A DNA stretch of 64,000 nt from the NCBI GenBank assembly GCA_009760855.2, contig WPIO01000088.1, positions 298,501 to 362,500 on the forward strand, read 5' to 3'. Of the stretch, positions 1-18,156 are shown piece after piece; the stretch's first letter is position 1, and the number at the start of each line of letters is the position of its first letter. Position numbers and translations under genes: made by a program. The notes beneath the pieces were generated by a model. The model did not search any database. It had not been told where the DNA came from and saw only the letters and a list, made by a program, of their open reading frames with translations. This DNA is from Cristatella mucedo. Lineage: Eukaryota > Bryozoa > Phylactolaemata > Cristatellidae.

Positions 1-327
1 GTGTCCCTGCCTTACTCTCTACCTGTGCTCTGTCTCTATCTATTACTAATCTTCTCTATCTATCTATCTATATGTCTCTCTCTCTCTTTATCTATATATT
101 CATGCTAAGCGTCTGGTGCAGCATGGTGCTCACACAGTCGCCGGGGTGTTGAATGGTTGGCGAGCACACAGTAATACCGACTTGCTCTGTGCGCGAGGCT
201 GCTGCTTCGGCGGCAGCGTAGCGCGCGCTCGTCTGCCTCGGCAGGCCGGGCGGCCGCAGCGTTCCAGCGCCGTCTGCCAGCGCTTCCGTCTTCACGCTTC
301 CGCTTCCACGCGTCCGCTGTGCTGCAG

Positions 328-3300
328 GCTGCTGCTCGGACGCTGCTCCTCTTCGCCAATCGGCGGCACCGGATGTCGTTCCTGCTCAGCAGCGCCGTTC
401 TCTTCTGCATCGGTTTCAGGTGAGACAGCGCTGCGCCACTCGCCAAGCTTGGCCGGCCTTCCCTCCTCCGACCCCTGTCCCGCTTGCAGTTTGCCCTCCT
501 CCCGATGGCGCGGCCACCATTACTTCGCGCGAAACTATCGTCTCGGCGATTCGCTCCTTTCTACCCTGCTTGCTGCCCTGCCGCGTCTCGCACCAGCAGC
601 TCCGCTTGTTGTCTGATGGGGGAGGCAGGCGTCAGCGCTGTTGCCTCGGTGCCGCTTTAGTGTTGTCGCGTCGGTCGTTGCTTTGGCGTTCTTTTCTTGC
701 CAGAGAGAGCCGGCGTGTTCGGCCATCGATTGAAATTGGTTGGTTGCCATCGGTTGCCAGTCGTTGCCAGTCATTTCAGTCATTGCCACCGCTTGCAAGT
801 CACTGCTATTGGTTGCTAGTCATTGCCGTCGGTTGCCAGTCGTTGCCATCGGTCGCCAGTCGTTGCCATCGGTCGCCAGTCGTTGCCATCGGTCGCCAGT
901 CATTGCTATCCATCGGTTGCCAGTTGCGATTGCATCAGTGGCACGTCCGAAGCAGCAGCAGCCGCCTCCTGTCGCAGCTGCGTGAATCGCGGCTGCGCGA
1001 GCGTCCCGGCACGTTTCGGCACTCTCCGCTTCGACTGTCGGCCGACGCTCGGCACCTTTGCTCTTTGGCGCTTTCGCTGCAGCTCGTACGGTCTGAGCGT
1101 CTGGTTCCCGGAGCTCTTCCGGCGCATGCAGCTGGGCAGCAGCACTTCCGTCTGCTCCGTCGTGCCGAGCCAGTCGGCATCCTTCGCCGACGACGGGTGC
1201 GGCGACGCGGGCGGCTCCGTCGTCCGAGACGCCGACGCGGTCTTCGTGGATGCGTTCCTGCAGGCGGTAGCGTTGCTGCCTGGCAACCTCGGTTTCCTGT
1301 ATATCGTCGGCGTAGTCGGACAGAAAGTCATCCTGGGTGAGGAGGCCACGATGGCTGTAGCGTCGCTGTCGCCGCCGCACACCGTGTGCGTGCACGGCGT
1401 CGTTACCCTGGCTGTCGTTACCGTCGGCATCGCTGCCGTTCAGTTCAGACCGGGCTTGCGATGTCGACACAGGCAGAGAGCAAGCTTACTTTTCCTACCT
1501 CCGAGGAGTGAGCACAGCTAGTCAGCTTTTTCTGGCTGCTTCTCTATCGTGGCGCAGCATAGCGCACGTGCGGCCGACAGATCTGCTGAGCCCGTTTGAC
1601 CAGCTGCTGCCCAGCGGCTGTCGGTCACCGGTCACTGGCCGGTGGCTGCCGGTCACCGGCGCCTAGCCGAGGTGGCGCACCGCGTGGCGAGCGAGGCAAA
1701 CGCCTCACTCGCCGCCTGCCTCGGCAAAGCCTAAGACGGCAGCTTTGCTGGGCTGCTTAGAGTCCTGGGCGTGTTTGTCTCGTCGTACGGTTTTTCGAGA
1801 GCGAGAAATGTGCCGCCGGCGATAGAAAAGATGGCTCCTGAAAGGCCTTCCGCTGCTGGCTGTGTCGTCAGTGTGGGGCGCGGGCGGCCGACTGACTGCC
1901 TGCCTGCCTTGCTTCATTGGTGTCAGGTTAGCATTGAAGTCCCCTTGGTTCGATTCCTGCTGCCTCTCAGATTTTTCCGATAAATTGCCACTTGCCATGT
2001 GTACATCCTACTTTGAATGGAGGGGGGGCCTCTGAAGTTGTCCCCAGTGTGCAGCAGCAGCAGCAGCAGAGACTGGATCAGCGAATCTCCCTTGTGGTTA
2101 GGGCCAAGCGAGTAGCTCTTGAGAGAGTCTATGCACGTACGCGTGCCTCGACGTCGTCTGCTGCTGGCTCGCTGGATGACCAGCTCACACACGATGTCGG
2201 GCCGACGACAGATGCCGAATTATCTCTATCTGCTGCGCGGTGGCCATCCGCCGGCCACCGGTCCCTCGCTTCATTCACCCTGCGATCGTGCACTCACTTG
2301 CCTACGCAGTCGACTTCCTGACAATGGTAACAATAATAACGATAATGAAAATTTGCATAGCCCCCTAAGAGAACTGGTCTCTTTTTAGGCTCTTTGCTGG
2401 AACGAAACTGTGGTTTTGCTGACCAAGCTCCCTTCCTCTCCTCTCCCTCGTGCAATAATGGGATGGACGGTAGCGATGCTTAGGGTTGGGGTGTGAGCGG
2501 GCACTGCATGTGACGCAGCGCGTCGGTTTCAACTTTGACGTCACTGCAGGTGTCTCACTCATCACAAGCGGTGCCATGGTGTTCTTAATCTGGTTTGTGA
2601 CGTCGCATGCAGCTGGTGTTGTCATGGCAATGAGTTTCACGGCAATCAACACTTTCTCGTGGAATAGCATGACGGTGCTGGTGCCGGAGCTGTTCTCAAC
2701 AGACGTCAGGTCGGCAGCAACTCGAACTTGGATCTGTATATTCTTCACTGCTCTTTGCCACTTCTCTCTGCTATCTCTTTTCTCTCTCTCTCTTTTCTCT
2801 CTCTCTCTCTCTCTCTCCTCTCTCTTTCCTCACTTTATCTCTCCTCTCTGTCTCTCCCTCTCTCTGCCTCTTTGTCTACCGTTTGCACACGTGAGCGCAA
2901 GATTCGTGCATGTGAGCATTCTCCTGCTGTGCTGCCCTTTTACCTTCTGGCACATTCTTGCATGAACGTTTGGGCGCCCTTCATGCACTGCACGTTCTCA
3001 CTTTTGAGCGAGCTTCTTTGGTCCTGACCTCTTGATCTCCTTTCATCCGCACCTCTGGCAGCTCCCAGTTGCAGCCCCAGCGATGCACTCGTGGCTCCCC
3101 CCCCCCCCCCCCCCCCCCCCGCAGATCCGGCATTGCTCGCTGTCACCGCCGCTGCTTGTATTGGGCCGCCGCCGCCAGTCCGAGCGGCTCCCTACACCCA
3201 CGTGCAGCGCCACGTTGCCTAGGCCGCCTCGCCCTAGCTTTCGCCATCGTCGCCAAGTGACGTCGACCGCGCCTTCCTTCACCCCTCCCTGTCCCTCCCC

Positions 3301-3529
3301 TCGGCGCGCAGCCGAAATGCTGAGCACCATTTTTGTCTTCAGGTCAACCGCACAGGGCTTGCAGACGGCGGTCGTTCGCCTGGCGTCCATACTTGCCAAC
3401 GTCATGGTCGGAGCCCTGATCGACGCACAGTGCTCCCTCGCCATGCTGCTGCTGGGAGGAGTGCTTGTCGTCGGCGGCCTCGTGTCCTCGCTCCTGCCGG
3501 ACGCCGCCAAGCAGCAGCAGCTGCGCTGA
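328..3529 (+). CDS. SV2/SVOP-like major facilitator transporter, C-terminal half (5' end outside window)
   Basis: Four exons join in phase: 328-419, 1083-1336, 2550-2709 and 3343-3529 (TGA), 230 codons. All introns are GT-AG; the donors are AG|GTGAGA, GG|GTGAGG and AG|GTCGGC, and the acceptors follow pyrimidine tracts. The product reads like the second half of a 12-helix synaptic-vesicle-2-type transporter. TM7 ends with YGLSVWFPEL, TM8 holds LPGN, and then come TM9 (VSLITSGAMVFLIWF), TM10 (FSWNSMTVLVPELFSTDVR), TM11 and TM12, with a short tail ending QQQLR. VPELFSTDVRS followed by AQG is the family hallmark between TM10 and TM11. The loop between TM7 and TM8 is only about 45 residues, far shorter than the large luminal loop of vertebrate SV2. 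Family membership is secure; the substrate and the exact paralogue are not. Upstream exons lie before position 328 or outside the window. Confidence 0.85.
741..920. repeat. 20-bp minisatellite in SV2-like intron
   Basis: The unit CGTTGCCATCGGTCGCCAGT is repeated three times perfectly at 841-900, with diverged copies on both sides. It lies in the intron 420-1082. It creates long spurious open frames on both strands. Confidence 0.85.
2758..2876. repeat. CT-rich low-complexity tract
   Basis: Mostly CTCT with TTT interruptions, inside the intron 2710-3342 of the SV2-like gene. It is non-coding. Confidence 0.8.
3097..3120. repeat. Poly-C run of 24
   Basis: An uninterrupted run of C upstream of the last SV2-like exon. 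Such runs are often miscounted in assemblies. Confidence 0.9.
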
Positions 3530-5204
3530 ACTGCCGCCGCTGCCGAACCGGCGGCGGCAGCTCAGCGCCGGATCCTCGCGTGGTGGAGAGCCGCGTAGCG
3601 TTGCATTTGGCCCGGCTCGCATGCGCAGGATCTCGCGAGATGTCAGAGCAATGTTGGCTGGCTGTCGATGGTTCGTGCGCTCGCTGCTCGGCCGCTGCCG
3701 CCAACATCAATCAGGCTGCCGCTGACGACCGGATGTGTCCTGGACCTGCATCGCTTTCGATGCCGGAGGCCGAGCAAGCACGCACGCGGCGGCACGCGAG
3801 CGGTACAGAATGCCGCCTCTGTTCGCGCGCGCCCGAACCGACTGCTCGACTGCAGCCGCTTCCGACCCCCACAATGCACAGCAAGCAGACAGCCGAGCGA
3901 GCCACCGGTTTGCTTGCCTGGCCGTGCCATTTCGCCTTCCCCTTCACATTCCTCTGACGCCCATCCTGGCGGCGATTGAGGCGATTGTGCAAAGCTAGTT
4001 GATTCGTGCCCGTTTTTGCATTAGCCGGTAGAGTGGAGAGCTAGCTGTAGGAAGGCGCGGCCTGGAGTCTGCGCTATAATTTTTTGTTTTTGTTTTAGTC
4101 GGGGCCGTGGGCTGGCAGCAGCGGATCCACATCTGCGGCTTGCCTCCCTCCCCCTGCCATTCTTGTGTCCCTTCCTTTACATTTCTCACTGATCTGAAGC
4201 CATCTGTGATCTGATATAGTCATGCTCTGCTGGTTGAAATGCAGCCAGTAAAATCGAGGTCTGTTGTTTTACTTCTCGATACGGATGCTTCCGCGTCGTG
4301 CGTTTCCATACGTTCAGACGTTAGTCGTGGCACGATGCAGCCAGCTCTCATGGCCGTGGCCGATGCTGCCGTCTTGTGTGTGCGCGTGCACATGTGTGTG
4401 CGAGCACTTGTGTGCGCGTGTGCACTCGTTCGTGCAGCCGCATCTGTTAGTGGCATACTAGCAGCAGACAGTGTCTGACGTTGCGAGGGACCATAGCACC
4501 TTCACCCTGCATCGCCACACATGTCTTCAAGTGAAACGTACAAATGTCCAAAAACACACACCAAATTGCCACCCCCTCCCCCCCCTGCTGATGCTGGTCT
4601 GTCTCGCCTGCCTGCATGCACACTCATACTTCTCATAACCCACCGACAAGTTTCCAGCACCTTCTGCTGCTGTGACACCACCGGGTGGTCAAGCAATTAT
4701 CGCCATTGGCTCCAAATGCAGAAATTAAGGGCCGCTTTCTCCTAGAATCGAGTAACATTTCCAAATGGCTGGGTTGGGTTCAGAGGTCGCGTAGTAACTC
4801 CAGGGCAAGGCTTTGATGAGAGGGAGCTCTGGGTCATCAGATCAGGTTTGATTGAACTTGCCGGATTTCGATCAGTCTGTATCAGTGGATAGTTAAACCC
4901 AAAATAAAAATCTAGCACCTCCGGCGATTCAAAGCGGCCCTGCTGTGTGTGACCATCTTCAGAGGAAGGCCTGACCGACTCTGTCCAGCAGGGTTAAACG
5001 GCGAGGTGAGGACCAAAAACAAGCCAGTGGAATTGGCTGCCCCGCCGCCCACGAAGCTTGCAGTCGGCTCCTCCGAAGGGCTCCTCCACTGAGGGCCACC
5101 GCCTAATCGCTAATCGCTCTCCTTACCAATCGACAAAACTCATCGGTAGTTGGGTGGTTCTCTGACAGAGTGCAAGATCTCCATCTTCAAGAGACACATA
5201 GACA

Positions 5205-5475
5205 GGCTGAGAGTGACAGAGAGAGAGAGACAGACAGACAGACAGATGGAGACAAAGACAGGCAGGCAAAGACAGAGACAAAGACAGAGACAGAGGTAGA
5301 CACGAGTCATATAGGCAGAGACAGACATGAAGATAACGAGAGCAGAAAGATAAAGAGAGAGACACAGTCGCAAGTGAAGAAAGACTGCAAAAGAAAGAAA
5401 GCTGACACCAAGAGAGGAGATTGTGTGAGAGAGAAAAGAGAGAGAGACCAGTCAGGCACTGTTACGCATGCACGC
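5205..5475. repeat. Purine-rich (CAGA/GAGA) tract
   Basis: Degenerate AGACAGACAGA and GAGAGA arrays on the + strand. Open frames on both strands here encode only low-complexity peptides. Confidence 0.7.
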
Positions 5476-5724
5476 ACACAGGCACATGCTTGAATGCAGA
5501 TACACGATCCTCAGGTCGTCCCAAATGCACGGCCGTGACACGCGAGCTGCCCATCATGCACCAGACGCACCCATGCATCCACGATCTGTGCCGCTCATCG
5601 TTGGCGATGGCCGTGCGTGTAGTCGCTCTTTGGAAATAAATGCTGGAGCGAGTGTTCAATGGGATACCAGTATCTAGTCTGATTAAGCCCTACAAGTAGC
5701 CTGTTCAACTCAAGTGCTTGTGCT

Positions 5725-5770
5725 GCTCCACACGATACCACGCAGATCTTCGCGTGGTATCGTGTGGAGC
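5725..5770. repeat. Perfect 19-bp inverted repeat (hairpin)
   Basis: The arm GCTCCACACGATACCACGC (5725-5743) and its exact reverse complement (5752-5770) are separated by the 8-base loop AGATCTTC. It lies between two convergent genes and does not match the other repeats in the window. Confidence 0.9.
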
Positions 5771-6536
5771 GCGGCTATGGAGCCAGGGTATCCCACAACA
5801 AAGCAATAGCTTTGAATCGCTTTAATAGTAGAAAAACTTGAACATGTATGAAATAAAAGAAAGGCTGGCACAATACTGCATGCAGTCCCTCACGTCAGTC
5901 GGAGCAGCACACGATGCACAAAGGAGCCACGATTCAGGGGCATCACTGCATCGTCACGTGCCAGGTTCGTGTCTCAAGTGGGTCACGTGCCATGCCATCC
6001 CCTTGCTAATATTGCTACCCTCGCACTCACGCATCCGCATGGAGGAAGGGTAGTCGGCTACTCTAGTTTCATGGCGACAGGAAGGGGAAGAGGCCATAGG
6101 ACGCCGACCAGAGAGAAGGAGAGAGCTCTGCAGCAGGGCAAGTGCCAAGTGTAAGCACGGCCATCGCCGGCTGCAGAGCATCTAAACTGTCACAAATACT
6201 CGACCTTGACCGACGAGACTGCTCCCATAGCACCACAGCCGCTTGTGCCAAGACGTGACAGTCGACTGCTGCTCCTACGTCACCACAGCCGGCTCCTCGA
6301 GAGGCAGGGCTCGGCGAGCATTCTGCAGGCACCAGCGAGCACGCTGCTGGCGTCGGCGACGTCGAAACGTCACTCGGTGCCCGCCTGTCTCGACGGCCCT
6401 TGACCAGTGAAGCGAAGCCGCCTGATCTCTTCCGGTGTCACCAAGGGTACCACCGATCCCTGTCCAGCCAAACATGGCCACAGGCGACCACGAGAGGACG
6501 ACTGCGGTCGGTGACCGCTCGGAGATCACTGCGCGA

Positions 6537-12171
<5,635 letters not shown>

Positions 12172-12656
12172 TCACGCGAGTGCTCGCTCCAAGCGCCCCG
12201 AGCCTGGGCACCCGGCGAAAATCCGTAAACAATGGGTCGGATTTATAGCACTCGCTGTGGTAACCTTTGGGGGCGGCGAGCGCAGTAGACACGTGAGCTC
12301 CGCAACCGGCAGGCAGTGCCCTACGACCGGGCGGCGCGCGGCACGCGTGCAGTTCACCGCCGACGCCGCCGAGTTCCGGGAGCTGGCAGGGGGGGGGGGG
12401 GTTGTGCTGCCTGCGGGTACCGACGGACGGACGAACGAGCGATGCAGTTCCGGGCGCGCGAGAGCCGGGCTTCGCCTCTGGCCTGCGAGAGGCTCTGCGT
12501 AGGGGGCTGTCTGTTCAAACCAGTCGCTCGCTAGTGCAGTGGCGATTTGACCGAGGTTTTTCCGGATTAATTAAACTCACGCACGCACGCACGCACGCAC
12601 GTCGGATTGGGCGCATCCACGCCCGGTAGATACCGCAACCTTTCCACTCGGTCCGA

Positions 12657-12784
12657 GTAGTATGTTTTTGAACGATATGTAGCCTAGGGCTCGACGACCT
12701 TGGCACATCACCAGGCTCACTCCGTTCGCTTGTCTCGTGCTCGCTCAAGTCCCTAGTCTCCATAACATTAAAAAACGTACTACT
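12657..12784 (-). mobile_element. MITE, copy 1
   Basis: About 127 bp with terminal inverted repeats of about 24 bp (GAGTAGTATGTTTTTGAACG at the left, its diverged complement at the right) that extend imperfectly inward. It is about 95 percent identical to the reverse complement of the copy at 34142-34268. It carries no coding capacity. It immediately precedes the AT-rich viral block. Confidence 0.85.
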
Positions 12785-15704
12785 CCAAGTATAGTACACT
12801 AATCTTAGTAGATATGTTATAGTAATTTTTTATAAAAGTTGATCACTATAAGTTAATTTAAAGAAATTTTTATATTACATAAACGTCTCAGAAAAATGAT
12901 GATTTTATGCGGCGGAAGAGTGAAAAGTTCAGCCATGCAAGATGTGTTAAAGAAGAGGTTATAAAACAGAATAAGAACACAACAAGAAATAGCAATAAAA
13001 ATAACAATAACAAAACAATAACAACAGAATAACAGAATAAGAGCATGCCTTCTTCTTAAATATCCATTTTCAAAGACTAGTTTAGACACTGTGATAGCTA
13101 GTTTGCAAGCAATTCCTAATACAAGTGTCGAAATTCTCTTTATTAAGAAAAAGATAACGAATAAGAATTTGTTATTTGAAAGATAATATAGACGATTAAT
13201 GAAGATTGTAGAAACAGGTTGGTTTGTAGGTCGCCTCTCATCTGATGGTAAGTTTATGGATTATGAATATATAGGTTTAGAAAGAAATGAAATAGACTTT
13301 GGTAGACTACTTGATAGAACAAGCACAGATTTAAAGAAACTAATTAGAGAGTTACTTAAAACTAAGAGTGATTTAAAATTAACAATGGTTGTTTCTCCTA
13401 TTCTAGCTGCTGAGAATGGCGTTTATACCTACCAACCTTTCGATGGAGTAAGCAACGCAAAAATAAATAGAATTTCAGATATTGATAAAATAATTAGATT
13501 GCAATTTGTCTCTTTCAAGAAAAGAGTTGAGGAATGGTTAGAGAAAAGATCTAGTTGGAGTTTAGTTGGCATTAATGCTGTTTACGCAAAGTTAACCTAT
13601 TTTAGACACAGTTTTGAAGGAAGTATCTGCAAATGCCTGTTGGATTAGAAAGTAAGAGATCAGATAACTTTCATGCTTTATGGTGTTTTAAGATTTTTAT
13701 ATTGGAGATAAAATTATCCAGAATCAATTAGAGTATTAATTATAATACTATTTGAGTGTTATTCTCATTTAATACCGAAATTAGAAGAATTATTTAATAT
13801 GTAAGATCAGTTATCCTTCTCAAGCATCAAGTGTTAGTGACATTCCTATCTTAGCAGAATTATTTAATATTTCAATAAATGTTTTCGAGTATGATAATAG
13901 AAGTCTAAGTTCTTTAATAGCAGTTAATGAAGAAAAGGAAAACACTTAGAACTTTTACTATTTAGCAATAAAGGGAAGACTAACTCACATTATGTTATTA
14001 TTAGAAATTGTAAGGGTTTGTGCTCAGAAGTTCAAAAGGTCATGGTACTCAATTAACTTGTAAAAGATGTTTATGTAGATTTTATTCGCATGATAAGTTA
14101 GATTCTCATATTGAAGCTTGCAAGAAAGGAAACGATGGAAAGTCAAGAATAAAAATGCCAAAAGCAAAAAATGGAACTGGTAATCTTTATTATTTTAGAG
14201 AATATTCAAAAACATTATGGTGTCCATATGGTAATTATGCAGATTTTGAATGCTTACTTGCTAATGTAAGAAAGACTGACAAAGAAGATACTAGCCTACC
14301 ACAAGGTTCTTTTCAAAAACATATACCTCATTCAGGAGCATATACAATTATTGATTGTAATGGAAACACAAAGTTTTAAATTGTTTAACGGAGCAAGTAA
14401 TGTTAGAGAGTTACGTAGGAGTTTGCTAGATGAAGTTGATTCTATTAAGAAAGAGTCGGAAGAGATTCTTCCTAAATATGAGAAATTTGATTACAGTACT
14501 ATGATAGAAGATGAGAATAGAGAGTTTAATTCTGCTACTACTTGTTATATTTGTAATTGAGATTTAAAAAAGATAAATTATTAGATCATTGTCACCTTAC
14601 AGGTAAATATCGTGGAGCTGCACATGCTAGTTGTAATCTAAATGTTAATATCATTGCTGACAGATTTAAATTTCTTGTTTTTATTCATTATTTAAAAAGT
14701 CACGATGCTCATTTATTAGTACAAGAGTTTCACGATCAAAGATTAAAATAGAATGTGATAGCAAACAACATGGAAAAACATATCAATATATGAATAGGTT
14801 GATTGGGTTCTAAAGGAGATTCGCTTCAAATATTTAATAAGGGTTCGGCAGATTTAGTTAAGAATGTTGTTAAGTCTGGTAAAACTTTGGAACATACTAG
14901 AAAATACTGTTCTATGCTAACTGAAGAAGAATTTGAGTTGTTGACAAAAAAAAGGGAATTTTCCCTAATGAGTTCACGTAGATTCGTAGATTCTCAAAGT
15001 TAAAGAAGAAGAAAGATTACCAGAAATTTGTAAAGTACTTTAGATGATGATCGGAGAAAATCGGCAGATCGGCATCGGAGAAAAGGAGTACGAAAAGGCA
15101 TGAAAGGGCAACAAGCAAATTTGGAGCTTGATGGGGAAAATAGATCCAACCAAAGAAGATACTTTAAAAAGTATAGCGATATTTATCTTACTATGGATTT
15201 TCTTCTATTAGCTGATGTATTTCAACATTTTAGACATTTGTCAAAGAGAATTGATGGTCTAGATCCAGCTAACGTCCTTACTGCTTCTGGTTTAGCTTGG
15301 TGCGCTGGTTTGAGATATTCAAAAGTTACATTAGATTTATTAGCAAGCTTTGAATATTTTGACTTCTTCGAGAGTTCTATCCGAGGAGGAATTGCACAAG
15401 CATCTTGCAGGCATATTAAAGCCAATAATGAAACGGCTTCTAATTTCGATGAGACAACAGAAAGAGTTGGTTACTCTATGTAGACGCTAATTCTCTTTAT
15501 GCAACAGCAACGGCACAATTCTTACCAACAAATAATTTTAGATTCTTAGATCAGAAACAAATTGATTCTTTTACAAAGGAAAAATTGTTAGCAATAAAAA
15601 ACTCAGATATTGGTTATGCTTTTGAGGTTAATCATTTTTGCCCAAAAGAATTACATGATACATATTCCGATTATCCTTTTTTACCTATTAAGAGGAAAGC
15701 TGAG

Positions 15705-16112
15705 ATATACCTCGTACAAACCTTAAATCCTTTGGAGACCGTGCATTCAGCTCGTATGCTCCCAAAGCCTGGAACTCCCTCCCGACCTGCGTCAGAACAT
15801 CCCATGACCTGACCACATTTAAAAGGGAACTTAAAAACACACCTATTTAGGACAGCATTTAGTGGGTCCCTGTGATTCGTCCTTCACGTGCTTATGCGTG
15901 CTGACACTGTGCATGCTGCCACTAACCACATTTGCATGCTGACCCTGTGCATGTCACCCCTAACCATATTATTCATCTTGTTTGCTTTTCAAGCATGATT
16001 TTACTTACTATTCAATTGCATATCACTTTGCAGCAGATGTAAAGCGCCTAGAAAGAGATTAAGTTCTCTGAGGGTGCTTTATCAAGTGCAATATTATTAT
16101 TATTATTAGAAG
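15705..16112 (+). mobile_element. LINE family A 3' fragment inside the viral polymerase
   Basis: A 5'-truncated copy. It begins with the end of the reverse-transcriptase protein (LVQTLNPLETVHSARMLPKP) and runs through the family 3' UTR (GTAAAGCGCCTAGAAAGAGA) to an (ATT)n tail at 16095-16110. The viral frame stops at 15704 and resumes after the tail. Confidence 0.9.
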
Positions 16113-17065
16113 AATATTCAAAATACCAAGAGAGTGCTTTAGTGAAAGATGAAAAGAAGAAATTATTTTTAATATGAAAGTAAGGTAAATAAGCTCATTG
16201 TTGATTTAGAACCAAAGATAAAGTATGTTATTCACTACAGAAATCTGCTGATTGCTTTGGAAAGGAGCTATGTATTAACTAAAATTCATAGGGTAATGAG
16301 TTTTTCTCAGAGCAATCGGATTAGTGGTTATATTCTTAATAATACTGCAAAAAGGAAGGAAGCAAAAGATGATTTTGAGAAGGAATATTATAAGTTAAAG
16401 AATAATGCGTTCTTTGGTACACAAAAATCGAAAATGTTAGAGAAAGGGTTAATATGGAGTTTCTTGATTGAAAGTTTGAAGATGATTTTAATTGATCTGA
16501 TAAAAAAGTTATGGGTGCAAGATTTAAAGACAGCAGGTTATTCAATCAAGATTTAATTGGAGTAGAAACAACAAAAGCAGATTTGTCTTAGTAAACCAAT
16601 TTTTTAGGATTTGCTATACTAGAAATATCAAAGTTAATACTGCAGATTTCTATTATAATACTATGAAAGATTACTATGCAGACAAACTAACACTCGCTTA
16701 CACAGATACAGATTTATAAGTTGTGAAAATAAATACAGATAATGTTTATAAAGATTTTGAAAATTCTTTAGAATATCTAGATCTATCTGGTTATCCTAGA
16801 AACCAATAAATATGGAAGTCGGAAGGATTCGAGAAGATGATGAAAGAGGTTAAGGGAATAAGCCTAGAAAAATTTAAAGATGAAATTTCAGAAAAATAGA
16901 CCATTGACCCACTAACAAAAGAATTTATTTGAGATGAAAAGGAATTATGTTAGAAAAATCTGTAGTACTTGATGAAGGGATTTTCTTAGACCAAAACTTC
17001 ATTCTATGCTGATAGCTATAGCAACAAAGGATTGAATAAAAGTTAAGTCATCAGCAAAGAAGGCT

Positions 17066-17257
17066 AAATAAATAAATAATAAATAAATCCTAGCTGATTA
17101 AACAGCCTCTTTTTGTATAGCGACAGAAGAGCCTTTGCGGCTATCACCACCACTTGCAGTGGCGATAAAGAATCGCCCACCGAAGGAATCGAACCCATGA
17201 CCTCGGGACCGAGGTCGTGAAAGCAACCACCTTACCTAGTGTGCCATCACGGCTCAG
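17066..17257 (-). mobile_element. tRNA-derived SINE, family 1, inside the viral polymerase
   Basis: On the minus strand it starts GAGCCGTGATGGCACACTAG, has a Pol III B-box-like GGTTCGATTCC, continues with GGTGGTGATAGCCGCAAAGG, and ends AATCAGCTAGGATTTATT plus an AT-rich tail. Five or more related copies occur in the window. This is the best full-length example. Confidence 0.85.
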
Positions 17258-17530
17258 GGAACTAAAAATGAAGTACTAAAGAAATATCTGTCTCATTCTG
17301 ATTACCTTGGTTGTCTTAGAACTGGTTTTGAAGTATATTGTACTCAATCTAGACTGCAAACAAGAAATGATAAAATTTGTACTATCACACAGTCTAAGAA
17401 AGCACTATCCACTTTTGACTCAAAACGATACTGGTTGGAGTGTGGGGTTCATTCACTTGCTTATGGTCACTACAGAATTCAAGAAAGTGGTTGAAATTGC
17501 ATTGAATGTAATTAAAAAATATTTATATAG

Positions 17531-17704
17531 ATGTCTATACGAAAAGCTGAAGGTTATTCTTTACCAAAACCAGAAATAAAAGTCAAATTTGAACATGATT
17601 TAAGAGAGATAATGAAAGAAATGCTTGAATTAAAAATTGAGATTGAGTGTGAAAAGACTAAAGAAGAGTTTATATTGAAAGTGGCAGGGCTAATTTTATT
17701 TTAA
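17531..17704 (+). CDS. Small viral protein of unknown function (57 aa)
   Basis: An intact frame directly after the polymerase, starting MSIRKAEGYSLPKPEIK. It is charged, predicted helical, and rich in Glu and Lys. No family is recognised. The start was chosen as the first ATG after the polymerase end; AT-rich composition matches the element. It could be an accessory gene or a chance survivor. Confidence 0.45.
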   Translation: MSIRKAEGYSLPKPEIKVKFEHDLREIMKEMLELKIEIECEKTKEEFILKVAGLILF

Positions 17705-17729
17705 AATAAAAAAAATTATTATTATAGAA

Positions 17730-17924
17730 ATGAGTAAAAAAACTGATGAATTAGAAATTGAAAATGAAGTAGAAATTGAAGATGAATCTAAAGATTAAAC
17801 TGATTCTGAATGTGAAACTGATTCTGAAGATGACCCAGATTACAATCCAGAAGATGAAGGTTATGAACAAGCATTATGCTTTGAAGAAGGTGTAGAATAT
17901 CATTACATAAACGAAGAAGATTAA
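17730..17924 (+). pseudogene. Small acidic viral protein, one internal stop
   Basis: Starts MSKKTDELEIENEVEIED and is extremely acidic (Glu/Asp runs, DSEDDPDYNPEDEGYE). One in-frame TAA interrupts it, after which the same frame continues to 17924. The function is unknown; small acidic proteins are common in DNA viruses, but no homology is claimed. Confidence 0.4.
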
Positions 17925-17952
17925 TTATTAAAACAAATATTAGTTATATAGA

Positions 17953-18156
17953 ATGGATGCTTCTAGAATTCTTAGTTGTGAGCAATCTAGAGATATGGCA
18001 CTGAAGATGTGTCTACAAAAACTTTAAGGAGTTGGTCAAAGAATTGTTAAGCTTTCACTAGATAAACTTATCCCAGATTGAGATAATTCATTCACTAGTG
18101 TTCTTTTAGAAATTTGTGAAACATGTGATAAACTAAGGAATGTCATAGTAAGATGA
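17953..18156 (+). pseudogene. Small viral ORF with two internal stops
   Basis: Starts MDASRILSCEQSRDMAL and keeps one frame through a TAA and a TGA to 18156 (ICETCDKLRNVIVR at the end). No family is recognised. Confidence 0.35.

Larger units (their letters stand above)
3530..6536. other. Intergenic region between the convergent SV2-like and cornichon genes
   Basis: The two genes converge here. I recognise no exon. The contents are the likely 3' UTR of the SV2-like gene (after 3529), a TG/CG-rich stretch near 4370-4430, a purine-rich CAGA/GAGA tract at about 5205-5475, and a perfect hairpin at 5725-5770. No conserved protein is seen on either strand. Confidence 0.5.
13047..17490 (+). pseudogene. 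Viral family B DNA polymerase (Polinton type), broken
   Basis: This would replicate the element by protein-primed synthesis. Signals appear in the family order: an N-terminal region (MKIVETGWFVGRLSS at 13199); a zinc-finger-like CKRCLCRF...H...C at 14050; exonuclease motif YADFECLL near 14240; a CYIC...DHCHLTGKYRGAAH...CNLN block at 14540-14650; NVIANNMEKH at 14750; exonuclease III-like DIYLTMDFLLLADVF at 15180; polymerase motif A DANSLYA just after 15480; motif B KLKNNAFFG at 16395; motif C YTDTD at 16700; and a C-terminal SLAYGH near 17460. Frames change repeatedly, with TAA, TAG and TGA all inside the reading frame. A LINE (15705-16112) and a SINE (17066-17257) split the gene. It cannot encode an active enzyme. 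Confidence 0.9.

Noticed and set aside
741-920. CRISPR array
   Set aside because: The 20-bp units are directly tandem with no spacers and lie in an animal intron.
820-1470. Long minus-strand open frame opposite the SV2-like exon
   Set aside because: The + strand frame matches the SV2 family with in-phase splice sites; the minus frame has no match and includes the minisatellite.
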